A stretch of 64,000 nt of DNA, taken from assembly GCA_033558025.1 (NCBI GenBank), contig JAUCEF010000008.1, forward strand, positions 2,852,001 through 2,916,000, written 5' to 3'. A program made the position numbers and the translations under genes. Source of the stretch: Phytophthora sp. 'mugwort'. Lineage: Eukaryota > Oomycota > Peronosporomycetes > Peronosporales > Peronosporaceae. Positions 43,849-55,893 of the stretch are shown in pieces. The notes under the pieces are model-generated. The model ran no database searches, was not told where the DNA came from, and saw nothing but the letters and a program-made list of their open reading frames with translations. Numbering within the stretch: the stretch's first letter is position 1; each line of letters starts with the position of its first letter.

Positions 43849-46023
43849 ATGGTTAAAGTCGTACGCTCCGTGGCAATTTGCGTCGTGATCGCTGCAGTCT
43901 CACTGGAACTCACTCAAGCAGCATCCCTCGAATGCAACGCTTACATGCCCACGGGGGTCGATGCACCCTTGACTGACGACCACCCAGCAGTCATGAAGGA
44001 GTACAACGAGGCTGTACCAGTCGTTGATCTGTGCAAGACCGGCGCAAACGGGTCATCAACCGGCTACCCACGCAACCTGCGCCGTATGGAAGACGCAACC
44101 AACTCGGACATTGACGATCTGCAGTCGTATTTCGGTGAAAGTCTTGAGATGGACTTCACAGCGTTGAAGGAGCAATACTCGTCGGGAGCTGCCCCTACCA
44201 CCCCGTGGCCGGGCAGCTACTGGCCAACATACCAGGACAGCATCAATGTCATCTGGAAATCCGGCGAGAAGAGCGCCAGCGAGAAATACGCGAACGCGTT
44301 TGGCTTGGACCCCACCGACTTTAAGAACAAGGTCTCCGCTAACAATGGGATTGACTCACGCTCGAGTAGTACCAAATGCACGGATGATTCCGCCTGTAAG
44401 TCACGTAACGACGGGAGTGTATGCGGGATACGTAAGGGCGGCTCCAATGGCTACTGCATCCCGACATGGTACGGCATTTGCCACGCGTGGTCACCTGCTG
44501 CTCTTCTTGAGGCTGAGCCCAAGTGCGACGTCGTGAAGAATGGCCAGACGTTCCATGTCATGGACATCAAGGCTCTGATCACGGACGTCTACGACGGCTC
44601 CGCTATCACGACAATCTTCACTGGTGCGCGATTCAACGGCCCTGACATCCCCGTCAGTACGGACGCGTACGGACGCTTCACGAGTGCTGCGCGTCGCGAT
44701 CTCGGTGCCGGCTTCTTCCACATCGCCATCAGCAACATCCTCGGCAAGCACAAGCAGTCATTCGTTGTCGACGTCACTGCCGGATCCCAAGTGTGGAACC
44801 AGCCCGTGCGCTCATACAGCGTGCAGACTATGGAGCTTGTAGACGTGGATCAGGCATCGCAACAGTACTTTGGCATCAGCCCATACCCATTCAATACCGA
44901 GATGGTCTATCTCGCATATGTCAAGACAACGCTGAGCTGGATTGTTGAGGCTTATGCAGATGGTCCACTAGTTTCCACGCAGAAGGTGGACTCATACACC
45001 GTATCGAATGACTACGAGTACTTGCTGGAGCTGGATGCCAAGTACACTGTTATTGGCGGCGAGTGGGTCGAAAGTTCGAAGACGGATCACCCGGACTTTC
45101 TTTGGTTTCCCACCGCCAAGCCTGACGCATCCACTGTCACGAGCACGGGCCTGAGTTATGCCAACGTGAGGGAACTGCTAGAGCTATCGGTGTCTTGCGC
45201 TGCTACGGAGGCTACTTCGACTAGTACCTCGGCAAGTGCTTCAGCTTCGACTAGTGCTTCAGAGGCTGCTTCGGCGAGTGCTTCAGCGTCAACTACGTCA
45301 TCGACTAGTGCATCAGCTTCAACTACCGGTAGTGCATCAACTTCAACTACTGATAGTACATCAGCGAGCGCTTGGACGAGCACTTCGACGAGTGCTTCAG
45401 GAGCATCGGCAAATGGCGCTTCGACCAACACCTCGGAAGCTGCTTCAGCCGGTAGTTCCACTTCGTCGGGCAGCAACGGCAGTGGGCATGAAGCCTCTTC
45501 GATAGACAATTCTCGTGCTCGGACCGACGAGACTGCATCAGCTGGGGTTATTGCATCGTCGTCGAAGTCCGACGAAGGCTCTAACGAAACTACTCGAAGC
45601 GCATCTGATGATGGTTCAGCCGCTGTCACCACAGGTGGCGAGGGTACGGGAGGGAAACACACATCATCCTCGGGTTCTACCGGTACTACCGATGCTACGG
45701 GGACATACAGTAGCAGGAGCTCCACGGGATCAACTGAGGAAGACACTGTTGCAAATCTTCCAAGCGGCAAAGACGCTTTGATTCTCATCCCGAGCACCAT
45801 TGTCCCTTCCACCACGTCGATTGAAGAGTCGACGGATGCTCCGATTGATACTGGTTACTACACGGCTCCACCGACCATGGATGGACAGGATCTAGCTGAT
45901 GTGATTGAGAATATTGATGCGACGACTTCGTCGAGTCCGCCTGTTCTGGCACCGAACAAGCGAGAGACAGTGACGGCAATGACAACAACGACACAGACGT
46001 CTGTCCACAATAGCTGCCGCTAA
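43849..46023 (+). CDS. Transglutaminase elicitor with Ser/Thr-rich tail, 724 aa
   Basis: Third member of the tandem cluster. Signal peptide at residues 1 to about 24 (VRSVAICVVIAAVSLELTQA). The head has SYWPTYQDSINVIWKSGE, a four-Cys stretch (CTDDSACKSR...CGIRKGG...YCIP), WYGICHAW (Cys about 211), IFTGARFNGPDIP, ARRDLGAGFFHIAISNILG, the Pep-13-like VWNQPVRSYSVQT from residue 315 (the closest of the three to the published VWNQPVRGFKVYE), and HPDFLWFP. From about residue 445 the protein is Ser/Thr/Ala/Gly-rich with short irregular SAS and STS runs but no fixed period, then a more mixed C-terminal 80 residues. This head-plus-mucin form may be the state from which the arrays of the two upstream genes arose, or an independent stalk. 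Single exon. Confidence 0.95.
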   Translation: MVKVVRSVAICVVIAAVSLELTQAASLECNAYMPTGVDAPLTDDHPAVMKEYNEAVPVVDLCKTGANGSSTGYPRNLRRMEDATNSDIDDLQSYFGESLEMDFTALKEQYSSGAAPTTPWPGSYWPTYQDSINVIWKSGEKSASEKYANAFGLDPTDFKNKVSANNGIDSRSSSTKCTDDSACKSRNDGSVCGIRKGGSNGYCIPTWYGICHAWSPAALLEAEPKCDVVKNGQTFHVMDIKALITDVYDGSAITTIFTGARFNGPDIPVSTDAYGRFTSAARRDLGAGFFHIAISNILGKHKQSFVVDVTAGSQVWNQPVRSYSVQTMELVDVDQASQQYFGISPYPFNTEMVYLAYVKTTLSWIVEAYADGPLVSTQKVDSYTVSNDYEYLLELDAKYTVIGGEWVESSKTDHPDFLWFPTAKPDASTVTSTGLSYANVRELLELSVSCAATEATSTSTSASASASTSASEAASASASASTTSSTSASASTTGSASTSTTDSTSASAWTSTSTSASGASANGASTNTSEAASAGSSTSSGSNGSGHEASSIDNSRARTDETASAGVIASSSKSDEGSNETTRSASDDGSAAVTTGGEGTGGKHTSSSGSTGTTDATGTYSSRSSTGSTEEDTVANLPSGKDALILIPSTIVPSTTSIEESTDAPIDTGYYTAPPTMDGQDLADVIENIDATTSSSPPVLAPNKRETVTAMTTTTQTSVHNSCR

Positions 46024-46207
46024 CTGGAGCGGCCATCGCCAGGTGATCGAATCCTACATTTTACACATTATGCCGTTGTTCTGCCTAATTAGAGCGCGAA
46101 TAATAAACCCTCATCTTGTAATTATTCATACGAGTCGCAGGCAAACAAACAAGTCCACACCCATTAACACTGACGAGAAAAGAAGTCGCAGTTTAGAAAT
46201 ATCAATA

Positions 46208-47597
46208 TCACCGTCTTAGCTGCGAGCGATGACCAAGTAGAGGTTCATCTCGTCCCGTCAATTGGGCGAGCTGCTCCCATTGTGCTGGGGTAATGCTGAT
46301 GATGCTCTGTGTCGATGCCGGCACATTAGCATCGCCCAATCCTTCCATATTTTCTGTATATAATAATAATAATCCCCCGGCTTTTAGTCAGTAAGACAGA
46401 TAGCAATCCAGATAATCACAATTACTTACTCAGATATGGAAGTCCAGAGTCGTCATTAATGCCAATTTCAGCGGAGTTATTTCGCACGAGGAACGAAGTG
46501 TCGAACAGATTTTCCACCGTCTAAAAGGCCAACAACGTAAAAGATCAATATTGCTCTAAAATAAACTAAATAGTGACAGGAATGACGCACCTGAGTGAAG
46601 CTCTTGGGGTTAATCACCATTTCAAAAAGTGACTGTCGTTGCTCGCGTTCGCCAAGCTTGGCCTGCAGAATTTCAAGCCGACGAGCTTGGGCATCCTTGC
46701 GATCTTTCTGTAAATTAACAAATGAACAAAAACGCACAAATCTCATCGGTACCTCAGTCCACTTAACTAAACGAAGCACTCTTAGAACCTTATTAGTGTA
46801 TTCCGTAGGCTGCGCCTCCTGCGCATTCACATCTTCTTGCGCTCGTTTCGCCTTCTTCCTCTCCTTACGCACCACCTCCGTATCCATCAGCCCAAACCTA
46901 AAAAATAGGAAAAAAGTTAACGCCCATAGGCTCATAAGAAGAAAAAACATACACAAACAACGTACAGGAAAGTAATCTCGGGGACAGATCGGAAACAGGC
47001 GCCGGCTGCGCTTCCCAGCGTGTTCCAGTCGAAGTCTCCGTTCTGCGACTCCATAGTGCACGCATTCTGCGTCGCGCGGATCAAGTCTGTTGTGTCATAC
47101 TGCGACAATCAAGAATTAATTTAGTCATCTCTGCCTGACCCACAAATAAAAATTCCACTCGGAACCTTGGTGAGGTCGCTGGAGCCCAAAGCTTGCGACT
47201 GCTTGGCTACGGCCACGTTAAGCTCGTCCAGGTTGCTGGCGTCCAGGTTGGCTTCGCGCGGGTAGCACACGCTGTCGTACATCTGGTCCAGCTCCTGCGT
47301 GTGCACGTCGAACGTGTCGCTCGAGAGCTTGGCGAGATCGTTGGCATTCTCCTTGATGCTCTGCAACAGCTCGCGCTCCTTGTAGCGCACATGGCGCCGG
47401 TCCTTCTCCGTCAGCTGCGAGTTCTCCAGGAAGCCCTTGCGGTTGCGGCCAGGCGGGGTCGCGCGTGGCCTGGCGCGTTGCGGATTCGCCTCCTCTTCGT
47501 AATCTTCTTCCTCATCGACGGAGGCAGCGCGCTGCGTCTTCTCCTCCTCGTCGCTATCGTCGCTCGGCGCGCGGCGCCGCTTGCCGTTGCTGACCAT
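46208..47597 (-). CDS. NSE4: Nse4, kleisin subunit of the SMC5/6 complex
   Basis: Non-SMC element 4, the kleisin that bridges the SMC5/6 heads in DNA repair and chromosome maintenance, acting in the nucleus. Six exons (47597-47166, 47099-46966, 46897-46789, 46707-46591, 46520-46430, 46353-46208) join in phase into 342 aa. The N-terminus is basic and acidic (KRRRAPSDDSDEEE). The Nse3/SMC-binding helices follow (RRHVRYKERELLQSIKENAN, LDQMYDSVCYPREANLDASN), then FDWNTLGSAAGACFRSVP. The conserved C-terminal winged-helix core is FEMVINPKSFTQ-TVENLFDTSFLVRNN, then DDSGLPYL and ITPAQWEQL. The intron at 46708-46788 is a multiple of three and open, so a longer retained form is possible. The NPKSF-TVENLF junction across the 46521-46590 intron confirms the model. 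Confidence 0.93.
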
Positions 47598-48254
47598 AAT
47601 TGCGTTTTTGCCGCCAAATTTGATAACTAGCGCAACGTAAGAGCAACTTAATTGAAATTAGCGCTTTATTGAGCCATTTTAGGATTGGACAATGTTTGAC
47701 GATGTTGGTGGCGGAGATGATTTAAGCAAGATGATTCAGATACTTTTGAACGGGCTGCATGCTGGTTGGACGTCCCGTTAGTGGTAGACCCCGTGCGTCT
47801 GTGGAGACGTGTGTTGCTGTGTCACCACTGCGGTTGATTCATGGCAACAAGCCCTTGAGAAGAACTCTACTAAACGAATTGGAATGATCCCCACGCTCAA
47901 ATATCTAGGTGCATTGTCTGTAGGTAGATGCACTGCATCATGCAGGGATGTAAACGTCATTACGTAATAATTCAACTTCTGTCGCTCTGCTACCAAGAAA
48001 GTGAAGACGTGTGGGCTTTGCCTGCCTCAACAGGGGGCACGCGCCTCGACGTCCAGTTGCTTGGGCGCGAATAACTCTACCAGGTGGCTTCCAAAACCTT
48101 TCGGACCCTGTTCGACGCTACCGTCGACGCCTTAATCCGTGAAATGGCTGGCTGCTTCGAGCTGCACTCCATGCTGTTTTGTAGCTTCTCGTGCTGTTAT
48201 CTGTTGTGTTGCCCCCTCTCTAAGCCTAGAGTCCTGTGGCAATCTTGACCATAC
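47598..48254. other. Intergenic, no gene recognised
   Basis: Upstream region of Nse4 and 3' region of the membrane-protein gene. Nothing is diagnostic. Confidence 0.5.
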
Positions 48255-49780
48255 TTACAATTCCACTGCCCACGAGTCGCGATCGCGTGACGTGCTGTAT
48301 CCTTGCTCCAAACTGGGACGGCGTCCTAGTGACCTGTTGCTCGAGCTCGGTCGACGGTCCGTCGGGTAGCTGCCGGACAAGATGCGCTCGTTCGGGTAGC
48401 TGCCAGCCATGCCGGCCAGGTCACCGGAGCTGCTGCGCATTTGTACAGGAGCGAGACCCACTCCTAATCTATCAGCACTGCCGCTGTTCGCCGAATTCGC
48501 ATACATAGTCTTCAGTTCGTTCGTGTAGCTTCCAGCGCTTCCGGATCGAGAGTGATTGCGTGTGCTCGTCGGCCCCTGTGGGAATAAAGTTGGCGTGGCA
48601 ACGGCGCCAGACACGACAACATCCTCACGCTGGCGTGGGTATTGCTGCTGATAGTAAGTGGCATCCGCCTGGTCGTCTTCGTTCTCGTACAAACGGTTAC
48701 GCGCCTTGCAGTAGCATGAAAGCACCGACACGACGGCTACTGTAAAGACCAGCACGCCACAGCAAATAATCAGCGCGATCTGCCAAGTTTTGAGGCCATC
48801 GCTACTTGCTGCCGACGCAAATCCATCCACCACCAGACCGTCAGCAAAATCTACCAAACCAGCATTCAATAGACTGACCGCATTCACTCACATGTGTCAG
48901 CCGCCGTGCCGCCTGCGGAATCGTCCGCATTGTTGCCATTTGAGCCCGAGCTGCTCGAAGTAGGCGTCGTGGTAGAAGAACCACTATGATCTGTAGTGGA
49001 AGATGAAGGTCCAGACGTCGAATTGGATGAAGTACCTGATGTAGCAGCAGGAGACGGTGTAGAAGGCGCATCTGGAAACGTTAACACCCCACAGCCAGAC
49101 AGCAATAGCAGCACAGAAAAACAACAAGGCATTACCATGAGATGAGGAGACATACGAAGCGGCGCGTGTGGACATTATCGAAGCAAAAGCAACAACATAC
49201 CAGTGACAAGTCACAACGGTGGCAAACAGCATCATAAACATCAAGCAACCGGTCAGAACAAATGCTAAAACCCCTCTGCCAAGCCATTTCTCTACCTGTC
49301 GTGGTGGTGGTGGAGCTCGAGGACCCCGTCGTCGACTTTGATGACGTAGTCGACGTCGTGGAGCTAGCGCTAGAAGACGCCGGCGCGGTCGTCGTTGAAC
49401 TAGAAGTCGAGTCGTAGTCGCAGTCTCCACAGTCCGTTCCAAACGTGCAGGTGCCGTCGCTGCTGATAGCGTAGCCAGTGACAATCCCGTTTGACTCTGA
49501 ATAGCACTGGCCGCAGCTGCAGCTTCCAGCCCCCGTGCGCGCTCCCTGCTGCGAGCCGCTGCAGCTGCAGGTGGAAGCACCGCCCGGCCCAAAGCCTATG
49601 AGCGCGGTCGTGTAGCAAACCGTTGCGCATGCGGCCGCATCCACTGAAGTAACGCGAACGAAATTATTAGTGACCTAACGGATATAGGAACTGATATAGG
49701 GCTGTATGCAGACCTAGCGGGAGCCATGTCGAGGACATCACGCTGGCAAGCAACATGGTTAAGATGAGCCACGAGCGCAT
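48255..49780 (-). CDS. Type I membrane protein: Cys-rich head, mucin-like stalk, single TM
   Basis: Unknown family. Exons 49780-49714, 49643-49296, 49071-48892 and 48850-48255 join in phase (396 aa). Exon 1 encodes a signal peptide (MRSWLILTMLLASVMSSTW). A compact domain of about 65 residues follows with ten cysteines, including CATVC, CSC twice, and CGDC. Next come two Ser/Thr-rich stretches (SSSTTTAPASSSASSTTST; GSSTTTPTSSSSGS) likely to be O-glycosylated, one TM helix near residues 219-245 (WQIALIICCGVLVFTVAVV), and a cytosolic tail of about 150 residues. The tail repeats GSY motifs (GSYTNE, GSYPNE, GSYPTD) and is rich in Ser/Arg/Tyr, which could be phosphorylation sites. The shape suggests a surface sensor or wall-linked receptor. 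The last intron is unusually short (41 bp), so that junction is less sure. Confidence 0.72.
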
Positions 49781-52700
49781 GTTTCCTTTCCGCTTATCCT
49801 CGACGAGTGTTTGCTGGCACGCTGCGTGGGGCTCGGCACTGAAGCTCTTCCCCTTTGGGACACAACGGAATAAACGCCACAAGGTTTCAGCAGACGCGGA
49901 CGCGGAAAGCGGCGTATGAGTGGTGAGCGCGCTCTTGATGACGTTCCGTCCGAGCAGCAGGCGGGGCGTGCGACCTCCTCTATGTATACGTTCCTCGATG
50001 ACTGCACTGACCACAAGCCGACGACGCGAGTGAAGGAGGATTCACAGCAGAAACGTAGGCGGCAGTCAGCAGTTACGATTGACCTTGAACGGAGGCGTAA
50101 GTAGCAGCACTCGGCTACGATAGCAAGAGGAAATTGTGTGTACAGTGTATATGCCGAGAGTGGGGGAGCAATAATGAATCCGCCTTGCCGGAGGCTGCGC
50201 AGATGTCGCGAGCAAGTCAGTCAAAAAACAGACGAGCCAGATGGAAAGACTATCGACCAATCAGGAAGCGCAGCGACCGTTCGAAATTCAGTTGTACCTG
50301 CAAAATGGTACCGTATGACTCCGAAACCCGAACTTAATCAGGCTGCGGCAATAAGCTACGTGTTGTGGCCATTGAGTTCACTTCGATTAAATGCATTATG
50401 TTGATCGCTGCGATTGACTGCTAGTAGCTTTGAGACAGTTCGGAAGATGAGGAGGCATATTGAAGTCAAGCTACACAACGATTGTGGATACCAAGCCTAT
50501 GGTCGGCTGCGGCAGAGCCAAGATCATTGCCGACGACTATCACTGCTTGATGTGTCGCCTTGCAGTTTTACTCTTAGAACAGCAGTGGTGTTGCGATAGT
50601 ACCACATCTGGTGCTTAAGTATTAGCAGCACTGCGCGGAGAAACGACCAATCGACAGGCATACCACGGACTGCAACGAGCACAAATACGACTGCAACAGC
50701 GCCGAGTGGATCTCTTTCATGGTCGGTTAGTAGTTTGCCATGCACTGCTGAATATTATGCTGTTTGGGACAGCCTACGGAAAGGTCGCCAGGATCGTCCT
50801 TTCCTGCCCGGATAGGCGAGCGTTCATACCTCACGAGTCACGCCGTGACACACGATTCCGTGTCCATTTCGGGCACGGACTTCACTTCATGTCAGGGGAT
50901 TGACAAGCGAGTTGCTATTTGGGGGCGTAGCCCCTATAATCAGAAGGCGTGAACACTTTTTACCCTTTTTACAAGATGCATTCAACCCTTTTTACAGAAC
51001 CCTTGTATAAGTTTTGGAGTGGGTTAGGGTCCATGAACTATCATGGCATGCTCGCGGTCATTTTCGATCGAATTTTGCCTCTATATAGGAACATTCAAAA
51101 AGAGATGTTAACGCCTTAATATAGAACATCGCGAAAATCACCCACTGCAAAGGAATTAACCGCCATTGAACTGAGGTCAACCTGTTTATGAACTCTGAAG
51201 AGTCGCTTCTGTATCAGCAACCCAATGATTGTTAAAAATGTCACGTTTTATGCGACGAATTCGAATCGAAAATATACCGCCCTCCAATGCCGAACCCTTT
51301 TAAAGCGTCTGCGCGTTCCTGATTTAGCAGCATAAGGCAGGTAAATCAGAGCAGCGCGCAGCGAAGGGGCGCTCGTAAATAGTAGCTGAGAGGTTGCCGC
51401 TCTCGTAAAAAGTGCATTAAGTACGCGAAATGAACTGATATCAGGAATTGAATTATGTGATCAATGACTGTGAGCACGCTGGAGCGGCATTCGACAAAGA
51501 GCGAAATTTTTGCGAGGGTCCAGCCAGCGTGACTGCGTGTAGGGGCATCTGAACTTCACCGGACAATGGTGCGGGTGGCGGGAACGGCAAGGCGCGCGGG
51601 AACAGCACAGCTGGAGGTGCATTAGTGCGCAATGGCAGCACTGAACGTGGTGGATGGCGACGTTTTTGTTCAATGTGCTACAAAGCGTGAGAACGTCGCA
51701 GTCAAGGGCACGGCTTGGTGTGAGCACGTGTCGTTGGGGCACGGTAAGCGCGCAGCGCAGCACCGCATGTGTGCGAGGACGGCGTGGGGACGCCGTTGTT
51801 CAAGGGCACGGCTTGGCTCAAGGATGGCGTGAGGACGGCGCTGTTCAAGTGCTCGAGGGCGACGTGAGGATGGCACTGTTCAAGAGCATGGCTTGATGCG
51901 AGGACGACGCGGTTGGAGGTACAGCTTGGCGCGAGGACGGCGCCGTGAGGCACGGCGAGCGCGTAGAACGAGAACGATGCTGACGACATAATACAGTAAC
52001 AGACGCATACGTTGCAATTGATGCTTAGGCATTCGATGAAATCACATAGGAAACACGGTAGTTCGATTCGTAGATCTTCAACGAAGATGGGTTGCGTGGT
52101 GGGCTTGTTTTCCTACAAATGACCTTTACCGTTTGGCAGGGAATGATACGTTGGATGCGGTGGTTTAGCGCTGTGGTGCGGGCGAGGAGCGACTCTCCCC
52201 GTACACTGCCTTCCCGATATCGAGGTTAGCTGCTCTACGTGTAGTGAAATTGATTCTCGAAACATGCAGTCGAGAAAAGCTTAGAGGATCGTTGCCGCGT
52301 TTACCATGCCAACATTGGGAGATGAGCGATGCTGACGACATGGTATCCTAGATGAGCCCTAGCCACAGTCGCGGGGTGATCTGTGTCGAAGTGTAGGATT
52401 AGTAGATACGGGAAAGCATCCACGAACCCATCGTGAGGCAATGCGTTCCGCGAACTTACGTGCCCGCTGGATCCGCTTACAATCCGCGCGTCAGAGTGGG
52501 CCGCTTTGTAAAATTTCAGCGTTTAATCGGCAAGCTCACCAAGCTGCTTCTTCGCGGAGTAGAGGTGCTATGCGCGGTGCGTTAGGCGGGGCGATCAAGA
52601 GCAGTGGAGCGGAGCGAGGAGCGACTCTCGACAAGCATAGCGTTTGGGGTGAATAGATTCCTAGCAGTACTATATGCAACACAAGAGCGCTTCGATGCTG

Positions 52701-53099
52701 CAGCAGTGGAAAGCGGGGAATACTGTCCTGATCCAAGCGTTGTTGTGTACTAGCCAATGACTAGCCCATCCCAACTCTACAGTATCGGATCTTCAACCAC
52801 TCACTTTCAGGATGGGCCACAGCTGCTTCACAGGCCGTACGCTTCCATAGATGGCGCATCGTAAATGGAAAGTGGCTGCTTCACAGAGAACCTCCACGAT
52901 TTCTGGTATTCAGTGTTTGTGTGCCTTTGTGCACGATAGTGGCGGCTCGAACGCCGGCGACTCGACGTGATAAGGCAGCACGAAGAGCGCTCAACACGGT
53001 GGCCAAAGTTAATGTAGCTAACACGGGACCAAGGCGCTCGACACAGCAGCATCAACTTCCCTCGATCGAAGCCACAGAGCTGTCAAACAAAGCAAGACA
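49781..53099. other. Gene-poor interval
   Basis: Short frames in both directions and no domain recognised. Related GC-rich phrases such as GCGAGGAGCGACTCTC recur near 52172 and 52615, suggesting transposon debris. A minisatellite-like patch is listed separately. Confidence 0.5.
51700..51955 (+). repeat. Degenerate GC-rich minisatellite
   Basis: The phrases GTGAGGACGGCGCTGTTCAAG and AAGGGCACGGCTTGG recur with changes at irregular 30-50 bp spacing (around 51715, 51785, 51830, 51865 and 51925). No meaningful frame is conserved across the copies. Confidence 0.6.
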
Positions 53100-55820
53100 C
53101 CAGGATAGCTCGTTAAAACGAGGCAAGGAAACGAAATGTGGCCGCCCAGCTCCTTCCTCCGGCAAACAAACGACGGAAGTGTAGTGCCCAGCGTGGTGTA
53201 AGTGATGCCGACAATCTTGAGGCTGATAGAAAACGGTATATAGCAAGTTGCTGTACATGCAAATCATTATTTTCCGCGCGAGCGTATAACACTTCTAACA
53301 TCACTCCCATGATTGTAGATTTTTTCACCTCTATCGAGAAGGCCCTGTTTCGAGTGTGCGGTGGCTGTGGAGAAATCGCAAACTCTGATCAAGCCGTACG
53401 CAAGAAATATGATCCTGAGGAAGCCTTCTTTGTGCCTCTTCGCAATAGTCGCAATATGCATGGTGTTGTGGAGATCATCAACAAAGGGCTAGTGCAAGAC
53501 GCGTCGGGTGCTCATGGATCAATTTCGCTATGCAGTAAGTGCTACCAATCGCTTTCGCGCGCGCAATCCCCCCCCAAAATTTTGTCGCTGTCGTGGTTTT
53601 CGAATCGAGAAGTGCCAGATGAACTCGCTGTTCGTAGCAGGATGGAGGCTAGGCTGGTTGGGCTTGGGATAGCATTCACGACATGTGTGAATTTGTACCG
53701 TGACGGTCAAGAATTTACGCGAGGAAACGCGATTAACTACTGGAATGATCCAGGAGAGGTGGCTCGTGAGCTGCCCAGGCCGCTGGAGGAGTGCAGTGTC
53801 ATCTTTCTGGTGGCAAAATCGGACAAAACTACTAAATATTTTCGCGTTCGTCCGGACTTGATAAGACGAGCATTAAAGTGGCTCGTCGCAAACAATGCTC
53901 TCTACAAGGATGTTGTCATTTCGGAAGAAGCCTCCGTGCTCTTAGCGCGGTAGGCACAGAATTTGAAGTACCTACCATTGCTGTGTCGGAAGAGGAAGTA
54001 CGAGAGCTAAGAGGTCAGGCCTGCTAAGTCAACGAGCGTCACTGACCGAGATCAGTACCTACGAATAGTGGCAACCATAGCGATCAGCCTACACAATGGA
54101 GCGTTTCATAGTCCACCCGAGACCAAGAGCATTCCTTGCACGAGTGTGCACAAGACCTCAGTTTTAGCACGGGAAACACACATTAGACCACTTTACTGAA
54201 GCTGGAAGCGTATCAGCATGAGTGCGATGAGAGTGAGTTGTCTACTTCTGCAGAAAATTCAACTGCCAGCACTCAACACTCGGATACCCAAGATCATATT
54301 GGCAATACATACAATTCAAATATTACAAATACACAATTTGAAAAAGATACACCACTTCCGTGCTCTGCATGTACTGTGACTACGTTTCAGGTATGTACAT
54401 CGGCGCGTATTGAGAATAGCTCTACCAGCGAGCATCCAAACGAAGCAATCGTGAGTTCTGAACAAGAAGATGAGCTAGATCATCTAACGGAATCATTTGA
54501 GCTAGAGGGCAACCAGAACGGAAGCCAAACCGAGCTTGGACAAATTATGGAGGCTACTGGTATCGATAGTACAAATTCAAAGCATCCTATCGGTGAGCTC
54601 TGTTGCTGCAGCGATCCAATTAACGAGTATCAAACCCAGGGACTGATGCAATACTGTTTCTCAACGCTTTTTCCGGATGATCAAGGTGGATTACAGCCTT
54701 TAAACAACGTTGAAAACAGAATACACGAATACGGTTTGGCAGAATACTGCGCGCACTTGATGAAATGGCACGATAGACAATTCATCATTCACGGGAACTT
54801 TAAATTCTTTTGCATGAATCTAATTCAGCGTCGCCAGATCGATGGTTTAATCCGTAGGGTGAGTTCAAGTGAAACTAGAAATGATGCTATTACTGCAGCC
54901 GGTGTCGGTCTTGAGGATGGACATCGAGAAAATGATGACAAGCGTTGTGAGAGGTAGCGGATTGTAATGGGCCAATGTACGGGATGGTCTACTGTCGATA
55001 ATCGGTAATCAAGTGCTACCTACACGCTGGTCTACTTTTTTTTCTTACACTAAGTGCAGCAGATACACTTTGGCCGGATTTTGCAAGAGCGCGCAACCCT
55101 GCGTTGACCCTGGACCAATGCAGTCATTTGTCGTTTGCAGAGAGGCGGAAGTACCTCTATGAAAATCCTGACCTTAACACCAGGCACTTTAGCAGGCTAT
55201 TCCAATCGTTTTTTTGACACGATATTTTGTGGGCGAGCAAAGCCGCTTGGAAAAATAATTGACCGCTTTTGGCGCGTAGAATTTCAGCAACGTGGATCAC
55301 CTCATAATCACTGTTTGCTGTGGATTAAAGACGCCCCGGATGTTGTAAAGTTGTCAGAAACAGAAGAAAGCCGGCAGAGCTTGCTGCTTTTGTTGATATT
55401 AGTATTTCCGTACTTTCAAAGACGCTTAGCGATCTAGATGCGTGCCCGTGTTCGACCTGCGTCACCCATCGTGCAGGTGAAATCGACATCCTAGCAATGA
55501 GACCACAGCAATTGGAAACTGATGAATGGCACTGCGATCTATCTAGATTGGTCCAGCGCGTACAACAGCATGAATGCTACTCTAACTCATCGTGTAGAAA
55601 GAAAGCTCTCAGTGTCGCTTTGGTTTTCCGAAAGCACTGAACGTACTAGAATCGAAGCAAGCGTGGCATCAGATGGAACCCTCTCCATTAAAGTTAATTT
55701 AAGACGAGAATTATCCACCATTAACAATTACTCACCTCATATTTTGTCGTGTTGGCGCGCAAACATCGATTTACAGCTGATAGGGAACTCCTACGGCGCC
55801 GCTGAGTATGCTGGAGCATA

Positions 55821-55893
55821 TGGCGATAATGCGTCTGAATCGAAGTGTGTCGCGCTGAACCCGACACACTTCGATTCAGACGCATTATCGCCA
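55821..55893. repeat. Perfect 32-bp inverted repeat with 9-bp loop inside the Helitron
   Basis: Arm 55821-55852 is the exact reverse complement of 55862-55893, with loop CGCTGAACC. The loop's CGCTGAAC is itself matched in reverse complement by GTTCAGCG at about 55898-55905. The right arm lies in the normal Rep-domain frame (DTLRFRRIIAKAV). The left arm interrupts it. Confidence 0.95.
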
